Positions 27,523 to 38,270 of a stretch of DNA of 64,000 nucleotides are shown here, in pieces (within the stretch, counting starts at the first letter, position 1; the number at the start of each line of letters is the position of its first letter). Below the pieces are notes generated by a model, which did not search any database, was not told the DNA's origin, and was given only the letters and a program-made list of their open reading frames with translations. Where the stretch lies: assembly GCA_963758025.1 (NCBI GenBank), contig CAVWUA010000001.1, positions 667,291-731,290 of the forward strand, in the 5' to 3' direction. Both the position numbers and the translations under genes were made by a program. Source of the DNA: CAVWUA01 sp963758025. Lineage in GTDB: Bacteria; Planctomycetota; Planctomycetia; Isosphaerales; Isosphaeraceae.

Positions 27523-28275
27523 ATGGACACGGCCGGGGTCAGCGAGATCGAATTGGACCTCATCGCCGTGGGTGCCCATCCGGATGACGTGGAGATCGCC
27601 TGTGGCGGCACCCTGGCCAGACTGGCGGGCAAGGGCTACAACATCGGCATCGTGGACTTGACCGACGGCGAGCCGACGCCGCGTTCCGAAGGCCCGGACG
27701 TCCGTCTGGCCGAGGCGCAATGCGCGGCCGAGATCCTCGGCGTTCACGTGCGGGAAAACCTGAACCTGCCGAATCGGCGGCTCTTTGACAACTTCGAGGC
27801 GCGCGTGGCGCTCGCCAAGGTCTTTCGGCGATACCGGCCCAAGGTCGTCATCGGCTTCGGCGGCAAGACCGTGCTGGCCTCGCCCGACCATTACCAGGCG
27901 ATGCTGATCACCGACGCGGCTGTCTTTTACAGCCGTCTCACGAAGTGGGACGAGTACTTCGATGGCCTGCCGGTGCACACCGTGACGAATCAATTGAGTT
28001 TTCCCATCGCGCTGCATGGGTTAGACTTACCCGAGGCGTCCGGTTACATCATCGCCGACATCGGTGAGACGCTCAGCGTCAAGCTGGAGGCGATCCGAGC
28101 CTACCAGACGCAGTTTCCCTCCTCGAAGGCGAGGGTCTTCGCGGCGGTCGAGGCGATGAATCGTTATCATGGATTGACGGCCGGTTTCGAGGCCGGTGAG
28201 CTGTTCTTGACCTATCGGTCAGTCGGCGTGGATGACCTGATGCTCTGGGCAAGCCCCCGCCACGGTAAGACCTGA
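27523..28275 (+). CDS. PIG-L deacetylase, BshB1-like
   Basis: The 250-residue protein starts LDLIAVGAHPDDVEIACGGTL with the AHPDD zinc/catalytic motif, followed by VDLTDGEPTPRS, VRENLNLPNRRLFDN, KVVIGFGG and LASPDHYQAMLITDAAVFYS. These match BshB1, which deacetylates GlcNAc-malate in bacillithiol synthesis. Whether this organism makes bacillithiol cannot be judged, since no BshA or BshC gene lies here. The ATG at 27523 has GGAGG 11-12 bases upstream. Confidence 0.88.
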   Translation: MDTAGVSEIELDLIAVGAHPDDVEIACGGTLARLAGKGYNIGIVDLTDGEPTPRSEGPDVRLAEAQCAAEILGVHVRENLNLPNRRLFDNFEARVALAKVFRRYRPKVVIGFGGKTVLASPDHYQAMLITDAAVFYSRLTKWDEYFDGLPVHTVTNQLSFPIALHGLDLPEASGYIIADIGETLSVKLEAIRAYQTQFPSSKARVFAAVEAMNRYHGLTAGFEAGELFLTYRSVGVDDLMLWASPRHGKT

Positions 28276-28444
28276 GTCGCAGGGAAGTCCTCTGCCACGG
28301 CGTCACGGGTTCGCTCGCGTGGATTTTTTCGATAAGCGATGTTCCTGGCCCGCCTTTCGGTCGATTTTTCTCCCTGGCGGGTTTCGCGCGATCGGACCCT
28401 GGCGGATGTCCCTATCGCGTGAGTTGATAGTAAAGGCGGACCCG

Positions 28445-29422
28445 GTGAGCTGGTACGATTGGTTGCGTAACTTATGGCGGCCGGAAGTGGCCGAGACGCC
28501 TCGACGAAGGGGTCCCGAGCCCACCGAGGATTACCCGGACATGCCCGCGCTCTCGCTGGCCTCCGGCACGCACGAGCTGCGCGTCGGCGTCGTCACGACC
28601 ACGGGAAATGTCCGCGAGCACAACGAAGACAACTACTTCGTCCCCGGCCGGCCGTCGCTCATGCCAGCGCACTCCGAATCCGGCGGTGGGAACCGCCCCA
28701 CGGGCGGAGTCAGGCCGGACGGCGCGGGCCATGCCGAACCGCCTGGCTCCGTCGAACGGGACCGCCGGGCCTGTTCATCGTCGCCGACGGCATGGGTGGC
28801 CAGCTCGCCGGCGAGAAGGCCAGCGAAATGGCCGTCGAAATCATCCCCGAGGAAGTCCGCAAGCGGCTCGCCTCCGAGGAGGACGACAAGGTCGTTCGCG
28901 CGCGATCCGCGAGGCGATGGCCGAGGCCAACAAGGAAATCCTGGCCCAGTCGCATCTGGTGACCGAGTTCTCCAACATGGGGACGACGGCCGTCGTGCTG
29001 CTGTTCCGAGGCGATCGCGCCTACGTCGCCGGGATCGGCGATTCCCGTGCCTACCGCCTCCGCGAGGGCCGGCTCGAACGATTGACCAAGGACCACTCCC
29101 TGGCCGACGCCCTCGGCGAAGCCGGGACGATCCGGCCCGAGGAGGTCGAGAACCACAAGTTCCGGCACGTCCTCTATCTCTACCTGGGTAGCAAGGACGC
29201 CCGCGAGGGCCCTGAGGAAGATTCGGTCGCTGGACATCCAGCCCGACGACCGATTCCTGCTGGCCACCGACGGCCTGACCGGCGTCGTGCGCGACGACGT
29301 GATCGCAGGAACTCCTCTCCTCGGGCGACGATCCCCAGCGCACGGCAACGGCCCTGGTCAACCGGGCGCTGGAAAACCGCTCCAAGGACAACATCACCTG
29401 TGTTGTCATCCACGTCTCCTGA
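28445..29422 (+). CDS. PP2C-type Ser/Thr phosphatase (several frame changes)
   Basis: After a short leader (SWYDWLRNLWRPEV) the PP2C core begins LRVGVVTTTGNVREHNEDNY with the metal-binding Asp. It then runs through LFIVADGMGGQLAGEKASEM, NMGTTAVVLLFRGDRAYVAG, GDSRAYRLREGRLE, RFLLATDGLTGVV and ALENRSKDNITCVVIHVS. These motifs fall in different frames, with changes near 28750, 28905, 29215 and 29315. All are in the right order and spacing for a single enzyme. It would reverse Ser/Thr phosphorylation; the kinase gene starts 53 bases later. The GTG at 28445 follows AAGGCGG; an ATG at 28406 is an alternative start. Confidence 0.75.
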
Positions 29423-29475
29423 TCCCCTTCGAGGCCGGTCGGGACCCCGGCGCGGTGTCCGAGGGTGGAGCAGGC

Positions 29476-30849
29476 ATGACGCGGCTTGACGACTTCGTGG
29501 CCGATGTCGCCCAGAGCGGCTTGGTTCCCGGGCCGGTCCTCGAGCGCGCCCGCGCCGAGATTAACGGCACCGTCTCGACGACGCCCATGTCCGGCTCGCC
29601 CACGCGCTGATCGACCAGGGATCGCTGACGCCCTACCAGGCGCGCAAGCTGCTCAACGGTGTCACCCGCGGCTTCTTCCTCGGCGGCTACCGCATCCTCC
29701 GCCGTCTCGGCGAAGGGGGGATGGGCAAGGTCTACCTGGCCGTCCACGAGGAGACCGGCCAGCGGTCGCCATCAAGGTCCTGCCCCCGAAGAAGGCCCTG
29801 GAGGAGGAGCAGGCCCTGCTGCGCTTCCGCCGAGAGATGGAACTCTCCCGGCGGGTCCAGCACCCGAACATCGCCCGGACGCTCGACGTCGGCCACGAGG
29901 ATGGCGTCTACTTCATGATCATGGAGTACATCCCGGGCGACAGCCTCTACAACATCGTCAAGGGACCGCATGGCGGCCCCTTGCGCGTGCCGGACGCCGC
30001 CCGGTTCTTCCTCCGCGTGCTCGACGGCCTGAACGCCGCCCACGCCGCCGGGCTGATCCACCGCGACATCAAGCCGTCGAACCTCATGATCACTCCCGAA
30101 GGGGACGCCAAGATCCTCGACCTGGGCCTCGCCCGCGCCCTCGGGGACGAAAACCCGCTGACCCGCCCCAACGTCGTCATCGGCACGCTCGATTACGCCA
30201 GCCCCGAACAGCTCTCCGACGCCGCCCGCGCCGATGCCCGTAGCGATCTGTACAGCCTCGGCTGCACGATCTACTTCACCCTCTCCGGTCAGCGCGCCGT
30301 TCGAGGGGGGCGACGTCGTCAACAAGATCTACAAGCAGCGCATGGAGGACCCCGAACCACTGGAGCGCGAGGCGCAAGACGTCCCGGCCGCGTTCGCGGC
30401 GATCGTCCGCAAACTGATGGCGAAGGACCCCGACGAACGCTACCAGAACGGCAAGGAACTCCAGGCCGACCTCACCCGCTGGACCGACCCGGACCGGGTG
30501 AAAGCCATCCTGGGCGCGGAGGCGGAGTCGGCCCGCGCCTTCCGCCCCCCACCCCCGGAACTCGATGACGAGGACCTCCGCCTGCTCGACGACGAGGAAC
30601 GCCCTGGCTCCGCCCCCTTGATCTCCCTCCGCGATCTGGGCGACGCCGAACCGGGCGTCGCTCCGCTTCACCGCCCCCCGCCACCCCCCCGGCCGCCGTG
30701 GTCGTTTCCTCCCAGACGACTCTCGACGACGACCTGGACCCCTTGCCCCGCGCGACCACCAGGGAGAGTCACGCTGGCTCATTCCCTTCGTCGTGGTCGT
30801 CTGCCTTCTGGGTCTTCTTGCGATCGCGCTGATTGCGCTCTTTGGGTAA
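29476..30849 (+). CDS. Membrane-anchored Ser/Thr protein kinase (several frame changes)
   Basis: A helical N-terminus (LDDFVADVAQSGLVPG, then LAHALIDQGSLTPYQARKLL) precedes a Hanks-type kinase. It has LGEGGMGKVYLAV (glycine loop), VAIKVLPPKK (ATP Lys), LIHRDIKPSNLM (catalytic loop), ILDLGLARAL (DLG in place of DFG) and GTLDYASPEQLSD. PFEGGDVVNKIYKQ and RKLMAKDPDERYQNG complete the C-lobe. A Pro-rich linker leads to a C-terminal membrane helix (LIPFVVVVCLLGLLAIALIA). Frame changes fall near 29585, 29765, 30300 and 30720. The ATG at 29476 has a GGAG upstream. It pairs with the PP2C phosphatase gene just before it. Confidence 0.8.
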
Positions 30850-30942
30850 TCTGGGTTATTGGCCCGAGAGTTGCATTTGGATCGGGACGTTTGCCAATTC
30901 TCACAAGACGTTCCTGGCTCAATCCCAAGGAAAGTAACGCCC

Positions 30943-31226
30943 ATGACAACCTTTTCTGGTGTGGATGTCACCTCGTTACCGCGCGATCCTCGGGGCGAAG
31001 TGGTGGAAATTGCGCTGTTGCTGCCCACGAATCGGGCAGAGGCGCTGACTCGGCTCTGTCCCGGGAACGGCGCCAGAGCGTTGGCCAGATCTTGCGGAGC
31101 CTGATCGACCAGGCGCTGGCGGGCGATGAATCAAATGACAATCTGGTTCTCTCACCGACTAGCATTCATTTGTACAGAAAAGGATTGCCGGCTAACCGCG
31201 ACGCGCGCGACAATGAAGAGGAATAA
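30943..31226 (+). CDS. Small hypothetical protein upstream of lhr (one frame change)
   Basis: The ATG at 30943 has AAGGAA ten bases upstream. The frame reads MTTFSGVDVTSLPRDP, then VVEIALLLPTNRAEALTRL. It changes near 31058 and continues SRERRQSVGQILRSLIDQAL and a polar tail ending at a TAA at 31224-31226. The product would be about 93 residues. The central part, strand then two basic helices, loosely resembles a ribbon-helix-helix domain, but I cannot assign a family. The stop is one base before the ATG that probably starts lhr, so the two are likely coupled. Confidence 0.5.
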
Positions 31227-31227
31227 G

Positions 31228-34200
31228 ATGCCTCTCGACCGCACCTCGCGGAGCCGTGCGCCTTGAGCCGAAATCGTGCCGCCGACGGACTGGATGCCTT
31301 CCTCCCGCCGGTCGCGCAATGGTTCCGGGGCCAACTTGGGAATCCGACCCCCGCACAGAAACTCGGCTGGCCGGCGATCACTGCGGGGCAGAACGCCCTG
31401 ATCTTCGCACCGACAGGCTCGGGTAAGACGCTCGCGGCCTTCCTTGCCTGTCTCGACCATCTCTGGCGTCATCCGCGATCCGATCCCGGCGTCCGTATCC
31501 TTTACATTTCGCCGTTGAAGGCGCTGAACGAGGACATCGCGCGGAACCTTCAATTCCCGTTGGAGGGGATTCTCGCCACGGCAGGGGAGGCCGGATTTCC
31601 GCTGGAGCGGCTCTCCGTGGCGGTCCGCACGGGAGATACACCGGCCAGCACGCGGCAAAAGCTCGTCCGCAAACCGCCAGATATTCTGATCACGACGCCC
31701 GAGTCGCTCCACCTGATGCTGACCAGCCGGGCGCGTGAAACCTTGCGGTCGGTCTCGCATGTCATCGTTGATGAAATCCATGCCCTCGCCCCGAACAAGC
31801 GAGGCGTGTTCCTCGCCCTGCTCCTGGAACGGCTCGAAGCGCCGCGCGCTCCTTCCGCCGGTACGCATCGGCCTCTCGGCCACGCAGCGTCCGCTGGAAG
31901 AGGTTGCTCGCTACCTTGGAGGATTACGCAAGGTCAAGGGCCGCAATGGGATCGATCGCTTCGAGCCGCGCCCGGTCACGATCGTGGACGCGGGTGGGCG
32001 GAAGGATTTTGACCTGGAAGTCTCGTATCCCGCCGCGACGAGTGGTCTCCCCGCGCAGGGGACGGTCTGGCCGGCGATCGAGCGACGGCTTCTCGACCTG
32101 ATCGACGGTCACCGTTCGACGATCGTCTTCTCCAACAACCGCCGGGTGGCCGAGCGATTGACCGCCCGTCTCAACGCTCTGGCCGAGCCGCGTGAAGTTG
32201 CCAAGGCTCATCACGGCAGCCTCAGCCATCCTCATCGGCGGCAGACGGAGGAAAGCCTCAAGCAGGGTGAACTTCCGGCCGTCGTGGCCACGGCCTCGCT
32301 GGAACTGGGCATCGACATGGGGGCCGTGGATCTGGTCTGCCAGGTCGAGTCGCCCGGAGGAGTGCGCGGGGGCTCCAGCGGATCGGCCGCGCCGGGCATC
32401 TTGTCGGCGGGACGAGTAAAGGGCGGCTGATCGCCAAGACATCGGCCGACTTGCTCGAATCCGCCGCCCTGGCGCGGGCCATGAGCGACGGCCAGATCGA
32501 ACCCGTCCGCGTCCCCTCAGGCTGCCTCGACGTGCTGGCCCAGCAGGTCGTCGCCTGCGTGGCGATGGATCGCCTTGAGGTGCCCGCGCTCTTCGACCTG
32601 GTGCGCGGGGCTTACCCCTACCGCGATCTGACCGCGACGGCGTTCGAGGCCGTCCTGAACCTCGTCTCCGGTCGGTACCACGTCGAAACCTTCCGCGACC
32701 TGCGCCCGCGCGTGAGCTGGGACCGCGTGCATAATCGCCTGGCACCGTTGCCCGGAACCGCGCAGAGGGCGATCGGTCGATGGCGGCACGATCCCCGACA
32801 CCGGCCAGTTCCCGGTCTACCTCGGCGACGGTGGTCCTCGGCTCGGCGAGCTGGATGAGGAATTCGTCCTGGAACGTCGGGTCGGCGAGACGTTCGTCTT
32901 CGGCTCCTCCTCCTGGCGGATCGACGCCATCGAGCCACACCGCGTCCTCGTCTCGCCGGCCGCCGGACAATCGGCCATGATGCCCTTCTGGCGCGGGGAA
33001 GGAGCCCATCGCACCGCCGAGCTCGGGCGTGCCGTTGGCGTCCTCACCCGAAAAATTGCGGAAGGTTGCGATGAGTCGGATGTTCTGGTCTGGCTCCAGC
33101 GGGATTACCACCTTGACGCCGCCGCCGCCCGTTCCCTTCGAGATTACGTGGCCCGGCAGGTTCGCCGCGCCGGCGTCGCGCCGGACGACCGGACGATCCT
33201 GGTCGAGACGTTCCGCGACCCGGCGGGGGAACTCGGCCTGGCGGTTCTGACGCCCTTCGGCGGGAAGCTGCATCATGCCTTGAAGCTGGTTCTCCAGGCG
33301 AGTTGCGCCGACGCCTGGGAATCAGCCTCAGCGCCTTGCACGCCGATGAAGGAATTCTGTTCCGCCTGCCCGGTCATGACGATCCTCCGCTCGACCTGTT
33401 CCGGGATCTGACCGCCGACCTGGCGGAGCGTTACCTCCGCGAGGAACTTGGCGAAAGTGCCTTGTTCGGCTTACGTTTCCGTCAAAACGCGGGGCGGGCC
33501 TTGCTCCTGCCCCGTCCCGACCCGGCGAAGCGAACCCCGCTCTGGCTCCAGCGGCTCCGAGCCAAGGATCTCCTCCAGGGGGTCCGAGGGTTTCCCGACT
33601 TCCCGATTCTGGTGGAGACGTTTCGCGAATGCCTCATGGATGATCTCGATGTGCCTCAGTTGCGAGCATTTCTAGACGAGATCGGCGCCGGCAGGATTCG
33701 CGTCGTGACGCGGCAGGGGGAGACTCCGTCCCCCTTCACGTCGGGCTTGATCTTCGGCTTCTCCTTGAAGTTCCTCTACGAGTGGGACGAGCCACGCCGG
33801 GGAGATGTTCCCGAGGGCCCCGGGGTCGATCGGGACTTGCTCGACGGCCTGATCGACCGGGATCGCTACCAGAACTGGCTCGATCCGGACGCGGTCGGTC
33901 GGGTCGAGGCCCGCTTGCGAGGCGTCGGCCATCCCCCTCGCACCGTCGAGGAGATGGCCGACTGGCTGCGGCGGCTCGGCGACCTCGCCCCCGGGGACCT
34001 GGCGGGGCCGATGCAGGGGTTCCTGAGCGATCTTCAAGAGCAAGGGCGGGCCACCCGGATCGAACTTCCCGGCACGCGTGAGCCGTTCGCGCTGGATCAG
34101 CGTTGAGGAGGCGTCGCTATTCGCCTCGGCGTTCCCGGTGGATCGGGAGCCGGACGAATCCGCATTGACGACGATCGTGCATCGCTTTTTACGGACGCAT

Positions 34201-35714
34201 GCGTTGATCGGACTCAACGAGTTGACCGACCGATACCCGATCGATCCGGCCCTGGCCACCGACCTGCTGGAGCGCTGGGCGGCCGAGGGAGGGCTGGTCC
34301 GCCTCGATCACGAGGATGGCACGGTCCGCTGGGCCGACCGCCGGAACCTGGAGGACGTGCGGCGGCTCTCGATCGCCCTGAAGCGTCGGGAAAGCGTCGC
34401 GGTGTCGCCGGAGGTCTTCGCCGAATTCGTCGCCCGGTCTCAGCACGTTCACCCGGAGACCCGCCGCGAAGGGCAAGCCGCCGTCGAGTTATCGCTGGAG
34501 CAACTTCAAGGATTTGCCGCGACGGCCGAACAGTGGGAGACGGAGATCCTGCCGCGCCGGGTGGCGGGGTTCCGTCCCACCTGGCTGGATGAGGCCCTGG
34601 CTCAGGGGGGCTGGTCGTGGCGGGCCTCTGGTGAGGTCGCGGGCGAGCCTCAAGTGGCGATTGTTCCGCGAGGGTTTGAGGGGCACTGGCCCTTGCCGGA
34701 GAATTCCGAGGGGACTGACCCGGAGCGGGCCATTCTCGACCACCTTCAATCGCGGGGGGCCTTGTTCGTGGACGACCTGGCCCAGATCTCGGGCCTCGAA
34801 CCGTCGCGGGTACGGCTGGCGCTGGATGGGCTGCTGAGACGCGGGGCTGGTGACGAACGACCGGTTCGACCCGTTGCGACCGGGGGCCAGGGTCATGACC
34901 GAGGCCCTCGCCCGTGCCTCCGCGCTCGCCTGTCCGGGGTTCGGGCCGTCGCCGAGGGCTTGGATCGCTCCGACGGACGGCCACGATGCGACCCGAGGGA
35001 CGGTGGTCGTTGCTGGCCGAGCCGAACTCGAACGCGGACGCCTCCCTGCTGGCGTGGGCGGCCGCGTTGCTCGACCGTTACGGCGTGCTCACCCGCGAGA
35101 CCGCCGCGCTCGACCCCTGGGCTCCCCCCTGGCGGGAGCTTTTCCCGGTGCTCGACCGCGCCGAGCTGCGCGGGGAGGTCCGGCGCGGGTACTTTGTCGA
35201 GGGACTTTCGGGCGTCCAGTACGCGCTGGAAGAGACGGTGGGGGCACTGGCCCGTCTCGCCGGCGAAGCCGCCCGGACCGGGCCAGCATATCTTGTCGCA
35301 ACTCTCGACCCTGCCAATCTTTACGGAACAGGGGCGCCGTTTGATGTCCCCTTGCTGGAGGGGGGCACGGCCCGGCTGCCGCGGTCGTCGGGTCGCTACC
35401 TGGTCTTGATCGGGGGACGGCCGGTCCTGATCATCGAAGGATACGGGAAACGGCTGACGGGCCTGGCCTCCGCCTCCGAGGCCGACTTGCGATCGGCTCT
35501 CGCCTTGCTGCCGACGCTCGCGGGACCGTCGCGCCGGGTGCTGAAGGTCGAGACCTACAACGTGACGCCAACCCTCGCCAGCCCGGCCGCCGGCTGGCTG
35601 GCCGAGCTTGGGTTCGTCCGCGACCCGCCCGGCATGGCCTTGTACGTCTGGTTAGCGGCATTCGATTTGATGGTTGCCAAGTGGTCCGGGGACGATACTA
35701 TTGCAGGTGTGTGA
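31228..35714 (+). CDS. lhr: Lhr-family ATP-dependent helicase, full length (about eight frame changes)
   Basis: The gene spans about 1,490 codons, matching long Lhr proteins. Motifs occur in order: NPTPAQKLGWPAI (Q motif), APTGSGKTLAAFL (Walker A), VIVDEIHAL (DEIH box), RIGLSATQRPLEEVARYLGG, STIVFSNNRRVAERL, VVATASLELGIDMGAVDLV and an SPGG region joining RIGRAGH across two frame changes. The Lhr-specific C-terminal half follows, with a winged-helix stretch (ILVETFRECLMDDLDVPQL) and long tail domains to ALYVWLAAFDLMVAKW. Changes lie near 31255, 31850, 32365-32395, 32785, 33300, 34100 and 34850-34950. It is a DNA or RNA-DNA helicase linked to repair. The start is probably the ATG at 31228 (AGAGG upstream). 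Confidence 0.85.
35674..35701 (+). promoter_or_regulatory. Possible promoter for the phosphoesterase gene
   Basis: TTGCCA (5/6) and TACTAT (4/6) are separated by 16 bases inside the end of lhr, about 235 bases before the metallophosphoesterase start. Confidence 0.25.
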
Positions 35715-35935
35715 CACGGCGCAACTCCAAGCCGGATGCCAAATTGGGACCAAAATACCAAACGAACCCAACGAGCCCCCGAAAACGCCAGCGAAAGGGT
35801 ATGGTCTGGGTGTCGATAACGGAGGGAAACCGCGCGTGCTTTCTCGGCTCGAAAGGTTGTCTTCACATGGACTTGCAATGACCGAACGAGGGTCGCGGAC
35901 AGTCGCCGTCCAGGTTCCACGGGAGGTTTCGACCG

Positions 35936-36736
35936 ATGACTGATGAGCTGTCCCCGCCCGCGCCGACCGAACCCAAGACGGAACGGCAGTACGACTGTCT
36001 GGTCATCAGCGACCTGCACCTCGGCAGCGACGTCTGCCAGGCGAAGTTGCTGGAGGAATTTCTGGAATGGGCCGTCGATCACACGCGCGAGCTGGTCATC
36101 AACGGCGACATCTTCGACGACCTGAACTTCAAAAGACTGACGAAGCGGCACTTCTCCTGCCTGAAGGTCATCCGGCGCAACTCGGACCGGGACGACGTGC
36201 GGCTCATCTGGATCCGGGGCAATCACGACGGCCCGGCCGAGGTCGTCAGCCACATCGTCGGCGTGGACTTCCTCGACGAGTACATCTACGAGAACGACCA
36301 GATCCGCCTCTTGATCTTCCACGGCGACCAGTTCGACCACTTCATCACCCAGTACAAATGGATCACATCGGCCGCCTGCAAGCTGTTTTACGGCATCCAG
36401 AAGTGGTTCCCCCACCGTACGTCGCGCTGGATTCGCCGGGTGTCGAAGCGATTCCAGCGCAACAGCCAGCTCGTCCAGCGCACGGCGATCGAGTATGCCC
36501 AGTCCAAGGACTGCCATTACGTGACCTGCGGGCACACCCACCTGCCTCTGACCGCCGAGGTCGATGGGTACCATTACTTCAATACCGGGACATGGACCGA
36601 CCATCCCCCCTGCCCCTTCCTGGCGGTGCGAGGGGGTTCGGTCGTGCTCGACCATTGGCCGTTGTCTTCAACGAACACGGCGGCCGAGGCATCCGAGGAA
36701 CGGATTGCCGAACCGACCAGTCAGAGCCTATCCTAG
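35936..36736 (+). CDS. LpxH-like calcineurin-type metallophosphoesterase
   Basis: The 266-residue protein has all the metallophosphoesterase metal motifs: VISDLHLGSDVC, VINGDIFDDLNF, IRGNHDGPAE, IFHGDQFDHF and TCGHTHLPLT. The order and spacing fit UDP-2,3-diacylglucosamine diphosphatase-like enzymes, which make lipid X in lipid A synthesis; a basic region (KWFPHRTSRWIRRVSKRFQR) may bind the membrane. A general phosphoesterase role is the alternative. The nearby heptose genes gmhB and hldD would be consistent with lipopolysaccharide production. Confidence 0.85.
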   Translation: MTDELSPPAPTEPKTERQYDCLVISDLHLGSDVCQAKLLEEFLEWAVDHTRELVINGDIFDDLNFKRLTKRHFSCLKVIRRNSDRDDVRLIWIRGNHDGPAEVVSHIVGVDFLDEYIYENDQIRLLIFHGDQFDHFITQYKWITSAACKLFYGIQKWFPHRTSRWIRRVSKRFQRNSQLVQRTAIEYAQSKDCHYVTCGHTHLPLTAEVDGYHYFNTGTWTDHPPCPFLAVRGGSVVLDHWPLSSTNTAAEASEERIAEPTSQSLS

Positions 36737-36816
36737 GACATGGACTCGACTGCGTCGGCATGCGGGTCTTGGATCGAGAATGAAGCCTTTGGACCTTCTT
36801 TGCGGGAGAGCTTGAC

Positions 36817-38238
36817 TTGGCGACGACCCGGATCGAACGCGACTCGATGGGTGAGATGGAGGTCCCGTCGGCGGCCTACTACGGCGCACAGACCCGCCGG
36901 GCCGAGCTGAACTTCGGCATCAGCCCCCTGCGCCTGCCCCGGACGATGATCCGCGCCCTCGGTCTCATCAAGAAGTGCGCCGCCGGGGTGAACATGGACC
37001 TGGGATTGCTCAAGCCGGAGCTGGGCGAGGCGATCGTCCAGGCCGCGCAGGCAGTCGCCGAGGGGAAGCATGACGATCAATTCGTCGTCGATGTCTTCCA
37101 GACCGGCAGCGGCACCTCGTCGAACATGAACACGAACGAGGTCATCGCGGGCATCGCCAACGAGGCCGCCAACGGCACCCGAGGGGGCAAGTCGCCCGTC
37201 CACCCGAACGACCACGTCAACATGGGCCAGTCGTCCAACGACGTGATCCCGACGGCGATTCACGTCGCGGCGCTCGACGGGGTCATGAATCACCTGGTCC
37301 CCGCCCTGCGAGCCTTGCACGAGTCGCTGGACGCCAAGGCAAAGGCATTCGACGAGATCGTGAAGATCGGTCGGACCCACCTGCAAGACGCCGTGCCGAT
37401 CCGGCTCGGACAGGAATTCTCCGGCTACGCCAGCCAGATCGGGCATGGCATCAAGCGGGTTCAGCAGGCGGGCGAGTCCCTCGCCGAGCTGGCCATCGGC
37501 GGGACGGCCGTCGGCACCGGGATCAACACGCACGCCGAGTTCCCCGAGCGCATGGCCGAACGTCTCCGCAAGGAAACCGGCCTGGCCTTCCGACCGGCGG
37601 AGAACACGTTCGAGGCCCTGGCCAACCGCGATGCCGCCGTCGAGGCGTCGGGAGTCTTGCGGACGGTGGCGATCAGTCTCTCGAACATCGCCAACAATAT
37701 CCGCTGGCTGGCCTCCGGCCCGCGCTGTGGGATCGGCGAGATCCAGATCCCGGAGCTTCAGCCGGGCAGTTCAATCATGCCGGGAAAGGTCAATCCGGTG
37801 ATTCCCGAGGCGGTCCTCATGGTCGCCGCACAGGTCGTGGGGAATGACGCGACGATCGCCTGGGCGAACGGAATCGGCTCGAACTTCGAACTGAACGTCA
37901 TGAAGCCGGTGATCGCCTACAACCTGCTCCAGTCGATCGACTTGCTAACCCACGCGGCCGCTCACCTGAACGAGAAGTGCGTCCAGGGGCTCCAGGCGGA
38001 CAAGGAACGTTGCGAGCAGTCGATCGAGCGGAGCCTGGCCATGTGCACCGCCCTGGCTCCGCAGATCGGCTACGACAACGCCGCCGCCGTGGCCAAGAGG
38101 GCGTACAAGGAAGGTCTCAACGTCCGCGAAGTCGCCAAGACCCTCACGGACCTTTCCGCTGGGGAAGTGGATCGCCTGCTCGATCCGCACGGGCAGACGG
38201 TTCGTGGCTCGGGCGTTGGCGGCGCGGGCGGAGGTTGA
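36817..38238 (+). CDS. fumC: Class II fumarate hydratase
   Basis: The 473-residue protein is a complete FumC. It has PSAAYYGAQTRRAELNF near the start, TGSGTSSNMNTNEVIA, HPNDHVNMGQSSNDVIPTA, GRTHLQDAVPIRLGQEFSG and the superfamily signature GSSIMPGKVNPV. It interconverts fumarate and malate in the TCA cycle in the cytoplasm. The TTG at 36817 follows GGGAGAG at eight bases and fits the usual N-terminus (TRIERDSMGEMEVP). The Gly-rich tail is ordinary for the family. Confidence 0.96.
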   Translation: MATTRIERDSMGEMEVPSAAYYGAQTRRAELNFGISPLRLPRTMIRALGLIKKCAAGVNMDLGLLKPELGEAIVQAAQAVAEGKHDDQFVVDVFQTGSGTSSNMNTNEVIAGIANEAANGTRGGKSPVHPNDHVNMGQSSNDVIPTAIHVAALDGVMNHLVPALRALHESLDAKAKAFDEIVKIGRTHLQDAVPIRLGQEFSGYASQIGHGIKRVQQAGESLAELAIGGTAVGTGINTHAEFPERMAERLRKETGLAFRPAENTFEALANRDAAVEASGVLRTVAISLSNIANNIRWLASGPRCGIGEIQIPELQPGSSIMPGKVNPVIPEAVLMVAAQVVGNDATIAWANGIGSNFELNVMKPVIAYNLLQSIDLLTHAAAHLNEKCVQGLQADKERCEQSIERSLAMCTALAPQIGYDNAAAVAKRAYKEGLNVREVAKTLTDLSAGEVDRLLDPHGQTVRGSGVGGAGGG

Positions 38239-38270
38239 GATCCCCGCAACAGGGAATGCGAAAGGATGCC

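Noticed and set aside
28445..35714. A decayed pseudogene island
   Set aside because: Despite many frame changes, all catalytic motifs of PP2C, kinase and Lhr remain intact and in order, which fits sequence errors better than decay.
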